Positions 7,591-19,992 of a stretch of DNA of 64,000 bases are shown piece by piece. How positions within the stretch are numbered: the stretch's first letter is position 1; each line of letters starts with the position of its first letter. The notes beneath the pieces were generated by a model. That model ran no database searches, was not told the origin of the DNA, and was given only the letters and a program-made list of their open reading frames with translations. The DNA comes from Turicibacter sp. TJ11 (GTDB lineage: Bacteria > Bacillota_I > Bacilli_A > MOL361 > Turicibacteraceae). A program made the position numbers and the translations under genes. The stretch is taken from positions 1,305,131-1,369,130 of the forward strand of contig NZ_CP069349.1 of assembly GCF_021497505.1 (NCBI RefSeq). Reading direction: 5' to 3'.

Positions 7591-9783
7591 CTACTGAATG
7601 ATACGCTCAACACTAAAAACATCTTTAATACGTTTAATGGCATTCACAATTCCAACTAACTGTTCTACATTACGTACGGATAACGATAAATGAATCACGG
7701 TTGTATCATTTGATGTTAAGGCATTGAGTTCTGTAATATTCGTATTTAACACCGTTAATTTTTGAATAACATCTCCTAGTACATTTTTACGATCAAGTGT
7801 CGTAATCTTAATCTTTGCACTAAATGAATTAGAATGTTCATCATCCCACTCTACCGGAACAATGCGGCCATCTGCTTTCACATTATGACAATCTGCATGA
7901 TGAATCGTAATCCCGCTTCCTTTTGTAATATACCCAACAATCGGATCACCAGGCACAGGATAGCAGCACTTTCCAATCCTCAAATCGACATTATCTAACC
8001 CATCTACAATAATTCCAAAACGATTTTTAGCTTTCTTTCGGTGCTCTTCTTTGAATTTTGCCGCTTCATTAATTTGTTGAATTAATTCTGTATCATTGAC
8101 TTCTTTTCCATCTAAGAAATAACGTTCAATAATCGTTTTTGAAATAAGACGCCCACGACCAATTTGATAATACAGCTCATCAATTTTTTCAACACTTTGT
8201 TTTTTGTAAATATTTAACAATTTTTTAATATCAATATTGTTTAATGATAAATCCTTTGAGGCAAGTTCTTTTAAGAACATTTCCTCTCCTTTACGAGTAT
8301 ATTCTTCTCGCTTAATACGATTAAAATACTGACGAATTTTATGACGAGCTTGTGACGTTTTAACGATATTTAACCAATCTTCACTTGGGCCAAACGAATT
8401 ACGTGATGATTTAATCTCTACGATATCACCCGTCTTTAACTGATAATTTAACGTCACAATTTTTCCATTTACAATGGCACCTGTTGTTTTATGACCTAAG
8501 TCTGTATGAATTCGGTACGCGAAATCAAGGGGTGTTGATCCTGGTGGAAAATCAAATACATCACCATTTGGTGTGAAAATATAAACGTTCGCATTAAAGA
8601 TATCATCTTTAACTAGCTTCATTAACTTTTCGGCATCATTAACTTCTTCTTGATAAGCAATCAGCGTTTCATACCACTTTAGTTTATCTTGAATCTCTTT
8701 TTGTTCTTGTTTTGGTGTGATTTGACGATTTTCCTTATACGCCCAGTGTGCAGCAACCCCTTGTTCCGCAATTTCATCCATTTCCTTCGTACGAATTTGC
8801 ACCTCAAAAATATGTCCATTTGGACCAATAATGGTCGTATGTAACGATTGGTACATATTTGGTTTTGGCATCGCAATATAATCTTTAAAACGATTGGGAA
8901 TTGGTTTGAAATTCGCATGAATGACACCAAGAGCAGAATAACATTCTGGAACAGAGTTAACGATTAAACGAATAGCTAATAAATCATAGATTTCTTCGAA
9001 ATCTTTTTGTCGTGTTAACATTTTTTTATACACGCTATAAATATTTTTGATACGACCTTTAATCTCAAATGGAATATGATATTCCTCTAAAGCAGCTGTA
9101 ATTTCTGCTTCCATTTCTTGAATTTGTTGTTCACGCTCATGTTTTTTCTGCTTAATTAACTGAGCGATTCGATAAAAGTCTTCCGGTTTTAAAAAGCGAA
9201 GTGACGTATCTTCAAGTTCAGCTTTGACACGATACATCCCTAAACGATGGGCGATCGGAACATAAATCTCCATCGTTTCATGAGCAATAGAGCATTGTTT
9301 TTCAGGTGGTAAAAACTTTAACGTTCGAATGTTATGTAAACGATCGGCTAACTTTACTAAAATGACACGAATATCTTTACTCATCGCTAATAACATTTTA
9401 CGATGATTTTCAGCCTGTTGTTTTTCTTTTGACTTATATTTAAGCTTCGTTAACTTCGTCACACCATCTACAATTTCAGCAATTTCTTCATCGAATAACT
9501 CGGCAATCTCTTCTTTTGTAATTTCAGTGTCTTCGATAATATCATGTAATAGCCCAGAAGCAATTGTTCGTGGGCCTGTTTGCCACTTCGCTAAAATATG
9601 AGCTACTTCAATTGGGTGAATAATATAAGGTTCACCTGATTTACGCAGCTGATCTTTATGTTTTTGAAAGGCAAGTTCAAAAGCACGCTCGATAATGGCA
9701 ATACTGTCTGGATTTTTAATATACGTTTTAGCTTGCTCTAAAACATGATCAATTGATATTTCATACCCGTTTAGTTGGTACAT
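7591..9783 (-). CDS. rel: Bifunctional (p)ppGpp synthetase/hydrolase Rel
   Basis: Makes and degrades the stringent-response alarmones. The N-terminal HD hydrolase domain (HPIEVAHILA, then GLLHDIIEDT) is followed by the synthetase domain (YSVYKKM...DLLAIRLIV and PKPNMYQSLHTT), the TGS domain (VFTP-like IFTPNGDVFDFPPGSTPLDFAYRIH region), a zinc-finger/helical part with CCYPVPGDPIVGY, and a C-terminal ACT domain. At 730 aa it is full length. I start at the ATG because AGGAG is 8 nt upstream; an in-frame GTG six bases earlier is too close to it. It is followed by dtd in one operon. Confidence 0.97.
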   Translation of the reverse strand: MYQLNGYEISIDHVLEQAKTYIKNPDSIAIIERAFELAFQKHKDQLRKSGEPYIIHPIEVAHILAKWQTGPRTIASGLLHDIIEDTEITKEEIAELFDEEIAEIVDGVTKLTKLKYKSKEKQQAENHRKMLLAMSKDIRVILVKLADRLHNIRTLKFLPPEKQCSIAHETMEIYVPIAHRLGMYRVKAELEDTSLRFLKPEDFYRIAQLIKQKKHEREQQIQEMEAEITAALEEYHIPFEIKGRIKNIYSVYKKMLTRQKDFEEIYDLLAIRLIVNSVPECYSALGVIHANFKPIPNRFKDYIAMPKPNMYQSLHTTIIGPNGHIFEVQIRTKEMDEIAEQGVAAHWAYKENRQITPKQEQKEIQDKLKWYETLIAYQEEVNDAEKLMKLVKDDIFNANVYIFTPNGDVFDFPPGSTPLDFAYRIHTDLGHKTTGAIVNGKIVTLNYQLKTGDIVEIKSSRNSFGPSEDWLNIVKTSQARHKIRQYFNRIKREEYTRKGEEMFLKELASKDLSLNNIDIKKLLNIYKKQSVEKIDELYYQIGRGRLISKTIIERYFLDGKEVNDTELIQQINEAAKFKEEHRKKAKNRFGIIVDGLDNVDLRIGKCCYPVPGDPIVGYITKGSGITIHHADCHNVKADGRIVPVEWDDEHSNSFSAKIKITTLDRKNVLGDVIQKLTVLNTNITELNALTSNDTTVIHLSLSVRNVEQLVGIVNAIKRIKDVFSVERIIQ

Positions 9784-9967
9784 AAGCACTACTCCTATTG
9801 TTTAATCTACTTATTTTATTATAAAGCTAAAACTATCATTTGTTTCAACAAAAAGCATTCTTTTTAAAACTTTCTTGAGATGAAAAAAAAGGGTGATATT
9901 TCATCAACCGCTTACATCTTTATCATCTTAAATTTGTCATTTAATAACTGTTTTTAAAATTTTAACA

Positions 9968-10010
9968 TAAAAAAAAGTAGAAATGCAACAATAAATGCTC
10001 CATCTCTACT
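9968..10010 (-). terminator. Terminator after apt
   Basis: A GTAGAGATG/CATTTCTAC stem with one mismatch is followed by eight T residues on the minus strand. Confidence 0.75.
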
Positions 10011-10031
10011 TATTCTTTAATATTTCGTCTA

Positions 10032-10544
10032 TTAATATTTCATTAATGATAAAACTTCATAGTTTTCTAATGTTTTACGACCATTTAACTCTTCTAATTC
10101 AATTAAAAAGGCGCATCCAACAACTACTCCACCAAGTTGTTCAATTAACTTAACAGTTGCTTCGACTGTTCCACCTGTTGCTAATAAATCATCAACAATT
10201 AAAACACGTTGTCCTGGTTTGATCGCATCTTTGTGCATGCATAATGTATTTGAACCATACTCTAAATCATAATTGAATGAAACTGTTTCACGTGGTAATT
10301 TACCTGGTTTACGGACAGGTGCGAAACCAATTTTTAATTCATGAGCCACTGGACATCCAAAAATAAATCCACGTGCTTCTGGTCCAACAATAATTTCCGC
10401 TTGCTGTTGTTTTGCAAATTCAACCATTTGTGTTGTTGCATAGCTATAAGCAGCTCCATCTGCCATTAATGGTGTAATATCTTTAAATTGAATGCCCTCT
10501 TTTGGAAAGTTAGGTACATTCGCAACATAATCCTTAAGATTCAT
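10032..10544 (-). CDS. apt: Adenine phosphoribosyltransferase
   Basis: Salvages adenine to AMP using PRPP. The 170-aa protein has the family N-terminus ([20 protein letters not shown]), EARGFIFG, and the PRPP-binding loop [13 protein letters not shown] (about residues 119-131). The length is normal. Its start overlaps the end of recJ by 11 nt, so it is translationally coupled to recJ. The recJ-apt-rel order is common in Bacillota, although here a terminator separates apt from rel. Confidence 0.97.
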   Translation of the reverse strand: MNLKDYVANVPNFPKEGIQFKDITPLMADGAAYSYATTQMVEFAKQQQAEIIVGPEARGFIFGCPVAHELKIGFAPVRKPGKLPRETVSFNYDLEYGSNTLCMHKDAIKPGQRVLIVDDLLATGGTVEATVKLIEQLGGVVVGCAFLIELEELNGRKTLENYEVLSLMKY

Positions 10545-12759
10545 GTGTCATTTCCTCCCTAGCTGTTTTAAAGGTTGTTTTTAATTCTGACCATGTCGTC
10601 AATTCAAAAAATTCAAGCATATCAAGCTTTGACTTTTGCTGTTGATACGTCTGTGCTTCGGACAAGTCTCGCTTCGTTGCGCTATCTGCTGGAAAAACAG
10701 AACCATTTCTTATTATAACAAGTTCTACTTCAAAAAACACCTGTAAAATAAACAATAATTCATTTTTACTAATTCCTAAACGCGTAAAATAATTAATCAT
10801 TTGATTATTTAATGTAATTGGTCCATGCTGCTTAACGACTTTATAAACCGTGATAAACTTCTCACGTGCAGCAAACGTGACATTTGTCTCTAACGGAGCC
10901 ATCACAATATTTCCTGGTTTTTTTGAAGTAATTAACTCCAATAACTCCTCCTTTGACGCTGGGAGTTGATCAATTAATAACGTGTCGACTTCACTTGCTT
11001 CTAAAGCTGCTTTATATGGCGTAGCTAGTTGAAGTTCGTTCTTTCTTTGTTCATAAACTTGCTTGTTACGAAGATCAATCAATTGAAATTCCTCACACAT
11101 CATATCTAAAAAATGAAACTGAACACTACGATTTCCATTCCATTCGTTAATTTTAGCTTCTCCTACAAAGCTAAATAATGTATCAGGAGTTAAATACATC
11201 GCAAGCGAAGCTTGATTAAACGCAATCACATCGACTGATTCTTGATCTTTATATAAGGTGAATTTTAAATGCTGTAGTTTATTTCCGATCGTTTTTACAT
11301 TTTTAACATAAACATCTCTAATTTCAATGAGTGGGGGGCGATTTCCTTCTCCAAACGGAGCAAGCATCGATAGTTGGTCAACAAATGTCACATTTAAATC
11401 ACCTAGTGAGAGAGTTAAATCTACTTGTAAACTCGGTGATACTTCAACATCTTTTAAAAGATCATTCATCTTATCTTCTAAGGCTTGTAAATTTTCTGGG
11501 GCAAACGTAATACCAGCTGCCAAAGCATGTCCCCCAAAACGTTCAATCAGTTCATGACATTCACTTAATAGCTCAAACAAGTGATATCCTTCAACCGCTC
11601 GTGCCGATCCTTTAATTAATCCTTCATGATCATCTGTCACCACAAATACAGCTTTTTGCCACTGTTTTGCTAATCTTCCAGCAACAATTCCTAAAATCCC
11701 TTCATGCCAATTTGAAGAATATAAGATAACGACTTTCTTTTTCTTTAACGTGATTGGGTCAACTAATTGACTCGCTTCATCCAAAACTTTTTGTGTCGTT
11801 TTTTGACGCTCACTATTAAAACTTTCAATCTGTTTAGCAATTAACTGAGCCGCTTCTTTCGTTTCTGCTATTAAACATTCAACAGCTAAAGCAGCTTCAT
11901 CCATTCGTCCGGGTGCATTTAATCGAGGACAAATTTCAAAACCAACATTCACTTCAGTCGCTTCTTCTTTATCTGTTTTAGCTAATTCCATGATTGCATT
12001 TAATCCTTCAATTTCTGTCTCACGTAAGGCAGCTAGTCCACGTTTAACAATTGAACGATTTTCATCAATTAGTGGAACAACATCTCCAATTGTTCCAAGC
12101 ATAGCAATCGCATAAAAATCTTCAGGAATAACTTCCTGTAATAAGGCCTCTGCTATTTTTAAAGCGACTCCCGCTCCTGACAGTTTATGAAAGGGATACT
12201 GATCATCAAGTTCTGGATGTAAGATGGCAAAGGCATTAGGTAATGTTTCTTTAATTTGGTGATGGTCTGTAATAATTAGGTCCACCCCATGTTCTCGTAA
12301 GATTTTTGCTTCATCAACTCCAGCAATCCCATTATCAACCGTAATGACTAATTGATAACCATCAGCAATAGCCTGCATAAATGCATCTTCGTTTGGTCCA
12401 TACCCTTCATAAAAGCGATTGGGAATATAGTAGTTAACTAATGCACCTAATTCTCTCAAGCAACGAACTAAAATGGTCGTTCCCGTTACCCCATCAGCAT
12501 CGTAATCTCCATAAACTAAAATCGGCTGTCCTTCATCGATGGCTTCATTAATTCGTGTAATAATTTTATCCATTTGTGAAAATAAAAAAGGATCATGATG
12601 AACCATTTCTTCAGTAGAGAATGTCTCAATATTCTCTTTTGTCGCCAATCCTCGTGATAAGACAAGTTGTTCAACTACAGGATGCAAAAGCGTATTCAAC
12701 GACTCATAGTCGTCTCTAAATATGTCAGATTTTTTCCAATTCATTGTTGATTTAAACAA
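10534..12759 (-). CDS. recJ: Single-stranded-DNA-specific exonuclease RecJ
   Basis: 5'-3' ssDNA exonuclease in recombination and mismatch repair. The DHH-domain motifs are [15 protein letters not shown] (about 79), VITVDNGI and IITDHHQ (about 160). The DHHA1 domain follows with [11 protein letters not shown] (about 408), then OB-fold and Bacillota-specific C-terminal domains. The 741-aa length fits the Firmicute form. The start is TTG: GAGGAG lies 6-7 nt upstream, whereas the next ATG (five codons in) would be too far from it. It is divergent from the spoVB-like gene and overlaps apt. Confidence 0.95.
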   Translation of the reverse strand: MFKSTMNWKKSDIFRDDYESLNTLLHPVVEQLVLSRGLATKENIETFSTEEMVHHDPFLFSQMDKIITRINEAIDEGQPILVYGDYDADGVTGTTILVRCLRELGALVNYYIPNRFYEGYGPNEDAFMQAIADGYQLVITVDNGIAGVDEAKILREHGVDLIITDHHQIKETLPNAFAILHPELDDQYPFHKLSGAGVALKIAEALLQEVIPEDFYAIAMLGTIGDVVPLIDENRSIVKRGLAALRETEIEGLNAIMELAKTDKEEATEVNVGFEICPRLNAPGRMDEAALAVECLIAETKEAAQLIAKQIESFNSERQKTTQKVLDEASQLVDPITLKKKKVVILYSSNWHEGILGIVAGRLAKQWQKAVFVVTDDHEGLIKGSARAVEGYHLFELLSECHELIERFGGHALAAGITFAPENLQALEDKMNDLLKDVEVSPSLQVDLTLSLGDLNVTFVDQLSMLAPFGEGNRPPLIEIRDVYVKNVKTIGNKLQHLKFTLYKDQESVDVIAFNQASLAMYLTPDTLFSFVGEAKINEWNGNRSVQFHFLDMMCEEFQLIDLRNKQVYEQRKNELQLATPYKAALEASEVDTLLIDQLPASKEELLELITSKKPGNIVMAPLETNVTFAAREKFITVYKVVKQHGPITLNNQMINYFTRLGISKNELLFILQVFFEVELVIIRNGSVFPADSATKRDLSEAQTYQQQKSKLDMLEFFELTTWSELKTTFKTAREEMTHES

Positions 12760-12841
12760 AGTTATCTCCTCACCTTCATATTTTTAAGTTCATCCTCATA
12801 GGCTTAAGCAAAATCATAACTAAAGTATGGGTGGAAAAATT

Positions 12842-14368
12842 ATGAAAAAACAAAGCGTAGCACAAGGAACAATGATTCTCGTTTTAGCCGGTTTAGTCAC
12901 AAAAGTCTTAGGGATGGTGAACCGGGTTATTGTTACACGATTACTTGGCGAAGATGGAATTGGAATTTATATGTTGATGGCTCCAACCCTCATGCTTTTA
13001 ACAACATTTTCAAGCATAGGACTCCCAATTGCCATTCCAACATTAATTTCTAGAGCCAATGAACGCCAAAAAAAGATCTTGTCTGTTTCATTAATTATTG
13101 CAATGATTTCAAGCTTAATGGTAAGTATTATTCTTTTCTTCGTTGCAAAACCGTTGGCTAATGATTTATTAAAAGATCCACGAACTTATTTACCTCTTAT
13201 TTCAATTGGACCTCTTTTATTCCTGGTATCTTTGTCAACGATTATGAAAGCTTATTTCCAAGGGGAACAAAACATGGTTCCTTCCGCAATCTCAACGTTA
13301 ATTGAGCAAATCGTTCGTATCGTCATTTGTATCTATTTTATCAATTGGCTCTTACCGTACGGTATTGTTTACGCAGTTGTCGGAACCATTTGGGCCTCTA
13401 TTGCTGGTGAATTTGCCTCTATTTTAATTCTTCTCTTTTTATTCATGAAACATCTACATCAAAATCATCGTGGGGCAACCTTAAAACCAGTTCGGCTAAG
13501 CCCGCAGAACTTTAAAGACGTCTTAGCAATTTCTCTTCCTGCAACTGGAAGTCGCCTGATCGGTTCATTTTCACACTTTCTTGAACCTATCATCGTCGTT
13601 CAATGTTTATTTAAGATTGGTTATCAAAGTGAGGTCAGCGCTAAGTTATACGGAGCTGTAGCTGGCTTTGCACTTCCTATGGTATTAATGCCATCGTTTA
13701 TCCCAAATGCTGTCACACAGGCGATTGTCCCACCAATTAGCCAAGCCTATGCGAGTAAACGATATGATCGCATTCATTATCATTTAAATAATGCTTTCCA
13801 ATTGTCGTTTTTACCAAGTGGAATTTATACTGTTTTACTTATGGTATTTCCTGTTGAGCTTATGAACTTATTATTTGCCTCTTCAACCGGGGCCAACTAT
13901 TTAATTATTATGGCACCAGTCTTTTTATTACTTTATTTTCAAGCTCCACTAACGTCTACATTACAAGCCATTGATGAGGCTACAAAAGCGATGAATACAA
14001 CATTAATTTCTTCAATTATAAAAATTATGATGATGATTGTCCTTTTACCTATTCCAAATTTAAATATTTACGGACTTGTCATCGCCGTCTTATTTAATGT
14101 TGTATTTGTTACTGTTTGGCACTATCTTCTTGTAAGAAAGTATATCGGTTATCACTTAAATTTAAATGCTGTTATTAACGCTGTCTTAATCATCGGAATT
14201 ACTTTTTTACTTGGATCTTATTTAAAATCGACGATTATTTTTAGCCCTAACACTCTTTTAAATATGATCATCATCTGCTTCATCATGGGAATTGCTTATC
14301 TTTTCTTAGTTATTGTCTGCGGATTATTTCCAAAAGATAAGATGGTAGATACTCTACGTTCTAAATAA
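12842..14368 (+). CDS. SpoVB-like MOP-superfamily flippase
   Basis: Predicted polytopic membrane protein of about 14 helices (508 aa). It resembles stage V sporulation protein B and related putative lipid II/polysaccharide flippases: the N-terminus QGTMILVLAGLVTKVLGMVN, followed by RLLGEDGIGIYMLMAP, is characteristic. These proteins act in cortex or cell-wall precursor export. I chose the second ATG, which has GGGTGG 7 nt upstream, rather than the ATG five codons earlier, which overlaps that site. It is divergently transcribed from recJ across about 80 bp. MurJ-type and SpoVB-type activities cannot be separated by inspection. Confidence 0.85.
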   Translation: MKKQSVAQGTMILVLAGLVTKVLGMVNRVIVTRLLGEDGIGIYMLMAPTLMLLTTFSSIGLPIAIPTLISRANERQKKILSVSLIIAMISSLMVSIILFFVAKPLANDLLKDPRTYLPLISIGPLLFLVSLSTIMKAYFQGEQNMVPSAISTLIEQIVRIVICIYFINWLLPYGIVYAVVGTIWASIAGEFASILILLFLFMKHLHQNHRGATLKPVRLSPQNFKDVLAISLPATGSRLIGSFSHFLEPIIVVQCLFKIGYQSEVSAKLYGAVAGFALPMVLMPSFIPNAVTQAIVPPISQAYASKRYDRIHYHLNNAFQLSFLPSGIYTVLLMVFPVELMNLLFASSTGANYLIIMAPVFLLLYFQAPLTSTLQAIDEATKAMNTTLISSIIKIMMMIVLLPIPNLNIYGLVIAVLFNVVFVTVWHYLLVRKYIGYHLNLNAVINAVLIIGITFLLGSYLKSTIIFSPNTLLNMIIICFIMGIAYLFLVIVCGLFPKDKMVDTLRSK

Positions 14369-14430
14369 CAACCATATTATAACATAAAATGATAAAAGGG
14401 ATAGAACAATTCCTTTGAGAATCCATATGA

Positions 14431-14462
14431 AAAAACGTCACTAAGTTAGTGACGTTTTTTTT
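14431..14462. terminator. Bidirectional terminator between convergent genes
   Basis: AACGTCACTAA/TTAGTGACGTT stem with A/T runs on both sides. It serves the SpoVB-like gene (plus) and the DUF421 gene (minus), whose last codons overlap it. Confidence 0.88.
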
Positions 14463-15114
14463 CTTTCATATTAAGAGATTGTCGAGTTAAACAACGAAGT
14501 TGCTGGCCATCATAAGCAGCATAGTAAACATCTTTAACACTAAATATACCCTGTCTTTCTAATTCTTCATCTATCCATTCCGGCGTTTTTTGAATTCTAG
14601 TTAAGTTTTCTTTTTCTAACCCACCAGACGTAATAATGGGTAATGGACAAAATGAAGTATCTTTTCTTTTGAACGAAGACAGTTGACCATTTGACTCTAA
14701 AATAGCATACTCGACTTCAAAAATAGATGAAATGTTATTGGCTCTTAACTGTACCATTAAATCGTCAAACGTATATCTTTGTCTTCGCATCTCATCTAAA
14801 TTAATTTTTCCTTGATGAATTAGTATAGATGGTTTTCCATCCACTATCTCGCGAATCTTTTTAAATCTAAGGGTCATGAAAGCGGATGTAAACTGTAAAG
14901 TTCCTAGCAGTCCAACGGCTAAAAGCACTTCATGAACCGGACGATCCAAGCTATCAATGCCCATGGCTGCAATTTCTGCCATTAAAACAGAGACAACTAA
15001 GTCTAATAAGGTTAACTGACCAACTTCCCTTTTTCCCATTAACTTAAAGACGATTAATAGGACAAAATAAAAAAGTGTCGTTCGATATATAACAACATAA
15101 CAATTAGAATCCAT
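14446..15114 (-). CDS. DUF421 (YetF/YdfR-type) membrane protein
   Basis: A 222-aa protein with two to three N-terminal membrane helices, including the family hallmark GKREVGQLTLLDLVVSVLMA (about residues 25-44). A cytoplasmic domain follows, with IVDGKPSILIHQGKI (about 95) and LRANNISSIFEVEYAILES (about 118). The family is common in spore formers (some members influence spore germination or envelope traits), but its molecular role is not established. The C-terminus is short and basic. It is divergent from the TIGR04086 gene. Confidence 0.88.
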   Translation of the reverse strand: MDSNCYVVIYRTTLFYFVLLIVFKLMGKREVGQLTLLDLVVSVLMAEIAAMGIDSLDRPVHEVLLAVGLLGTLQFTSAFMTLRFKKIREIVDGKPSILIHQGKINLDEMRRQRYTFDDLMVQLRANNISSIFEVEYAILESNGQLSSFKRKDTSFCPLPIITSGGLEKENLTRIQKTPEWIDEELERQGIFSVKDVYYAAYDGQQLRCLTRQSLNMKEKKRH

Positions 15115-15223
15115 ACGATACCCTCTCCAATTATTTATTTTATTAGTTTAAACCGCATAAATATCGCTTAACTCTCATACAGTTGTAATGAATACAAATA
15201 AAACTGTAATAGGAGTTGAGCGT

Positions 15224-15601
15224 ATGTCAGAAAGACTAGGAAAAGCATTACTACATGGTATTGCATTTATTGTTATTAGTATCCTCATCCTTGGGCTTCT
15301 TATAACAACTTTAGCTTATTTTGAATGGATTTCCGTCGGTACCCTTGAAAAATTAATCTATGTTTCATTTATCGCCACGTTCTTTATTGGAACAGCAATC
15401 ATCTCAAAAGGATTTGCTCAAAAAGGATGGTTAATTGGAATCGCGATGGCAACTTTTATGGTATTATTAAGCATGCTATTTTACACAATTGGTGTTGAGA
15501 CTTCATTAACATTTAAATTCGTGATTCGTAGCATCATTACTGTTGTGGTTTGTATTGCAGGTGGAATGATTGGAGTTAATCTACCAAGTAGAAAAAACTA
15601 A
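15224..15601 (+). CDS. TIGR04086-type small membrane protein (YrzE-like)
   Basis: The 125-aa product is almost entirely four hydrophobic helices with a Gly-rich last helix (CIAGGMIGVNLPS). Its features and its position next to yajC and tgt match the TIGR04086/YrzE family of unknown function. I start at MSERLGKALLHG because AGGAG lies 8 nt before this ATG; an upstream in-frame ATG has no such site. Confidence 0.8.
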   Translation: MSERLGKALLHGIAFIVISILILGLLITTLAYFEWISVGTLEKLIYVSFIATFFIGTAIISKGFAQKGWLIGIAMATFMVLLSMLFYTIGVETSLTFKFVIRSIITVVVCIAGGMIGVNLPSRKN

Positions 15602-15608
15602 TCATTAA

Positions 15609-15646
15609 TATAAGAAAAGAGCACTCTAAAGTGCTCTTTTCTTATA
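15609..15646. terminator. Bidirectional terminator
   Basis: Near-perfect stem ATAAGAAAAGAGCACT/AGTGCTCTTTTCTTAT between convergent genes; it abuts the yajC stop codon. Confidence 0.9.
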
Positions 15647-15913
15647 TTATTTTTCTAACTTACGAGAGATGGCCTGACGTTCAAAAATCCACTTTTGTCC
15701 TTCATCGTTAATTAATGTAACTGTTTGCTCTTCTAACGAATGAATACGTCCATGAATTCCGCCAATCGTTACAACGCGATCTCCTTTTTCTAAACTATTT
15801 TGCATCGTATTAACTGCTTTACGACGCTTATTTTCTGGGCGAATTAATAAGAAATAAAAAATTAATCCTAGTAAAACAAACTGTGCAATCATTGAAATAA
15901 CGCCTACATTCAT
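15647..15913 (-). CDS. yajC: Preprotein translocase subunit YajC
   Basis: Small accessory membrane subunit of the Sec translocase. It has one transmembrane helix (about residues 4-22), the conserved RPENKRRKA after it, then a cytoplasmic domain with GDRVVTIGGIHGRI. I start at MNVGVISMIAQ (88 aa) because the AAGGAG site lies 9 nt before it; a more upstream ATG overlaps that site. It lies downstream of tgt on the same strand, the usual queA-tgt-yajC order. Confidence 0.94.
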   Translation of the reverse strand: MNVGVISMIAQFVLLGLIFYFLLIRPENKRRKAVNTMQNSLEKGDRVVTIGGIHGRIHSLEEQTVTLINDEGQKWIFERQAISRKLEK

Positions 15914-15990
15914 GCTAATTTTCTCCTTTATCATTTTTAATCATTCTTTTATAGTGATTAAACTATTTTAAAAGACTTTAAACGGTTTAA

Positions 15991-17151
<1,161 letters not shown>

Positions 17152-17158
17152 TTAGTTG

Positions 17159-18190
17159 CTATTTTTCTATAATCAGCATCGCATCTCCAAAACTAAAGAA
17201 ACGATACTTTTCTTCTACCGCTTTATGATAGGCATTCATCACGTGTTCTTTTCCTGCTAATGCTGAGATTAACATGATTAACGTTGATTTTGGTAAATGG
17301 AAATTTGTAATCATTCCATCAATTCCTTTAAACTCATACGGTGGATAGATAAAGATATCTGTCCATCCTTCACATGCCACAAATTTTCCGTGATCACGTG
17401 CAATGGTTTCAAGTGTACGTGTCGATGTCGTTCCAACAGTGATAATACGCCCACCTAACTCATGTGTTGCATTTAAAATATCAGCCGTCTCTTGAGACAT
17501 TTGATAAAACTCTGCATGCATATCATGATCTTCTACACTATCCACTGAAACTGGTCTAAACGTTCCAAGCCCAACATGTAACGTCACGTAAGCAATCTTC
17601 ACACCTTTTTCTTGAATCTGATTTAATAATTCTTCGGTGAAGTGTAATCCTGCTGTCGGGGCCGCTGCCGAACCGATTTCTTTTGCAAATACGGTTTGGT
17701 AACGATCACGATCATCGAGCTTTTCAGTAATGTACGGCGGTAAAGGCATTTCTCCTAAAGAATCTAACACTTCATAAAAAATACCCTCATAAATGAATTT
17801 AAAGATACGTTTTCCCATATCTCCTGTCCCAATACATTCAGCTTTTAAGCGTCCGTCACCGAACTCAACGATTGTTCCTAATTTAACACGCTTAGCAGGT
17901 TTAACAAGTGTTTCCCAGCAATCTTGCTCTTCTTGTTTAAGAAGTAAAACTTCGATACTTGCTCCTGTATCTGGTTTTTGCCCCATTAAACGAGCTGGCA
18001 TTACTTTTGTATTATTTAAAACCAATGTGTCGTTTGGTCGTAAATAATTAATGATGTTATGAAACACTTCATGAGTTAATTCACCCGTCTTTTTATTTAA
18101 AACCATTAAACGCGACGTATCGCGATCTTTTAATGGAGTTTGTGCGATTAATTCTTCCGGCAATTCAAAATCGAATTGATCTACTCGCAT
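17159..18190 (-). CDS. queA: S-adenosylmethionine:tRNA ribosyltransferase-isomerase
   Basis: Builds epoxyqueuosine on tRNA by transferring the ribosyl group of SAM. The 343-aa protein starts [17 protein letters not shown] and has the signature segments [10 protein letters not shown] (about 190), [10 protein letters not shown] and [10 protein letters not shown] (about 250), and [11 protein letters not shown] near the C-terminus. The length is typical. It lies between ruvB (upstream) and tgt (downstream) on the same strand, the standard ruvAB-queA-tgt-yajC cluster. I see no preQ1 riboswitch in the 76-bp gap before it. Confidence 0.97.
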   Translation of the reverse strand: MRVDQFDFELPEELIAQTPLKDRDTSRLMVLNKKTGELTHEVFHNIINYLRPNDTLVLNNTKVMPARLMGQKPDTGASIEVLLLKQEEQDCWETLVKPAKRVKLGTIVEFGDGRLKAECIGTGDMGKRIFKFIYEGIFYEVLDSLGEMPLPPYITEKLDDRDRYQTVFAKEIGSAAAPTAGLHFTEELLNQIQEKGVKIAYVTLHVGLGTFRPVSVDSVEDHDMHAEFYQMSQETADILNATHELGGRIITVGTTSTRTLETIARDHGKFVACEGWTDIFIYPPYEFKGIDGMITNFHLPKSTLIMLISALAGKEHVMNAYHKAVEEKYRFFSFGDAMLIIEK

Positions 18191-18266
18191 AACACACCAA
18201 CTTTCTATGTTGCAAAATTTATAGCTCTCTATAAATTATCTACCAAATATCGTTATTTTTCAATCT

Positions 18267-19268
18267 TTATTTTAAAGGATAAGGCACGTTTAAATGTTCA
18301 CAGGCTTGTGGTGTGATAACACGTCCACGCGGTGTTCGTTTAATGAATCCTAATTGAAGCAGATACGGTTCATAAACATCTTCTAATGTTTGTGGTTCTT
18401 CACCAATTGAGGCTGCAATAGCTTCAATCCCGCAAGGACCGCCACCAAAACGTTCAATGATTCCCATTAAATATTTATGATCAACATAATCTAAACCTAA
18501 TGAATCAATATCTAAACGATCAAGCGCTAATTTTGCAATCTCATGAGTAATCTCCCCATCTCCAATTACTTGCGCATAGTCGCGAACACGGCGGAATAAG
18601 CGATTAGCAATACGAGGTGTTCCACGTGAGCGACGCGCAAGTTCTAACGATGCCTGGTCATCAATCGGTGTTTCATAGACAATCCCTGTTCGCTTAACAA
18701 TCGATTGTAATTGTTCTTCATTATAATACTCTAGGCGATTAATGACACCAAAACGATCACGTAAAGGTGCTGATAAATCTCCTGCTCGTGTTGTCGCTCC
18801 AACTAGTGTAAAAGGTGCTAAATCTACACGAATTGAGCGTGCTGATTCATCTTTTCCAACAACAATATCTAAAACATAATCCTCCATCGCAGGATATAAA
18901 ACTTCCTCAATACTTTTTGGCAGACGGTGAATCTCATCAATAAAAAGAACATCTCCTGGTTCTAAAACTGATAAAATAGCTGCTAAGTCACCGCTTCTTT
19001 CAATCATTGGACCTGATGTTGTTTTAATATTAACTCCCATTTCATTAGCAATAATCGTTGCTAACGTCGTCTTACCTAAACCCGGAGGGCCAAATAATAA
19101 GACATGATCTAATGATTCATTACGATTTTTTGCTGCTTCAATAAAAATACGTAAATTCTCTTTAACTGCTGTCTGCCCAATATATTGATTTAATCGCTCA
19201 GGACGTAAGCTTAACTCTGACTCATCCTCCATCATTTCATCAGGTGCAACTAAACGTTCTTCTGTCAT
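18267..19268 (-). CDS. ruvB: Holliday junction helicase RuvB
   Basis: AAA+ motor that drives branch migration with RuvA. Walker A is [14 protein letters not shown] (about 59), Walker [10 protein letters not shown] (about 109), sensor/arginine-finger region [18 protein letters not shown] (about 157). The C-terminal winged-helix domain ends with [16 protein letters not shown]. The length (333 aa) is normal. It is 163 bp downstream of ruvA on the same strand, a wider gap than usual. Confidence 0.98.
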   Translation of the reverse strand: MTEERLVAPDEMMEDESELSLRPERLNQYIGQTAVKENLRIFIEAAKNRNESLDHVLLFGPPGLGKTTLATIIANEMGVNIKTTSGPMIERSGDLAAILSVLEPGDVLFIDEIHRLPKSIEEVLYPAMEDYVLDIVVGKDESARSIRVDLAPFTLVGATTRAGDLSAPLRDRFGVINRLEYYNEEQLQSIVKRTGIVYETPIDDQASLELARRSRGTPRIANRLFRRVRDYAQVIGDGEITHEIAKLALDRLDIDSLGLDYVDHKYLMGIIERFGGGPCGIEAIAASIGEEPQTLEDVYEPYLLQLGFIKRTPRGRVITPQACEHLNVPYPLK

Positions 19269-19431
19269 GCTCCAACCTACTTTCTCATTCTTTTATTTTT
19301 ACACAAGATGTTCAAACCATACAAAACTCATCGTTTAACCTTTTTATCATTTATTTATAAACAGTCTCTCGGTTCATTTTCCTGTGAATCCAATTCAAAA
19401 ATGTGAGACCATTAGACATTAAATAATCTCA

Positions 19432-19992
19432 TTATTTTACAAGTAGCTGTAATCCTTTTTTAATAATTTCATCAACTGATGCATCAATGTCTTTAAATGC
19501 ATTTTTAACTTTTGTTAATTCCTTATCCCCGTATCCTAATGCTTGTAGTGCCTCAAGAGCTTCAGCTAAACTATTGTTCATAAATAAAGCAGCCTCTGGA
19601 ACGACTAACTTACCTTTTAAGTCTAAAATAATTTGTTGAGCGGTCTTCGGTCCGATTTTTGGGAATTTGCATAAATATTTTGCATCCCCATTTTCAATGG
19701 CATTTCTTAATCCACTCATATCTTTCATTGCTAATATCGCACAAGCGGTCTTCGGTCCAATTCCACGAGCACTGATTAAATTAATGAATAAATCATGTTC
19801 TTCCATTGTTTTAAATCCGTACAAACTCATATCATTTTCTGATACGACTTGATGAGTAAACACTTGAACAGCTTCCTCTTTTTTAAATTCATACGGATTA
19901 GCTGTATAGACTTTATAACCTACGCCATTAACATCAATGACAACAAAATCTTTTCCACTATAAGCAACATATCCTTTTAAATATGCAAACAT
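19432..19992 (-). CDS. ruvA: Holliday junction branch migration protein RuvA
   Basis: Binds four-way junctions and recruits RuvB. It has the N-terminal OB fold (MFAYLKGYVAYSGKDFVVIDVNGVGY), two helix-hairpin-helix motifs (ISARGIGPKTACAIL and FPKIGPKTAQQIILDLKG) and a C-terminal RuvB-binding domain (LAEALEALQALGYGDKE). Four start codons occur in a row (GTG ATG ATG ATG) right after AGAGG; I chose the last, with 8-nt spacing, giving 186 aa. Any of the last three is possible. Confidence 0.95.
   Translation of the reverse strand: MFAYLKGYVAYSGKDFVVIDVNGVGYKVYTANPYEFKKEEAVQVFTHQVVSENDMSLYGFKTMEEHDLFINLISARGIGPKTACAILAMKDMSGLRNAIENGDAKYLCKFPKIGPKTAQQIILDLKGKLVVPEAALFMNNSLAEALEALQALGYGDKELTKVKNAFKDIDASVDEIIKKGLQLLVK

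Noticed and set aside
18191-18266. preQ1 riboswitch before queA
   Set aside because: No preQ1 aptamer-like pseudoknot sequence is visible in the short gap.
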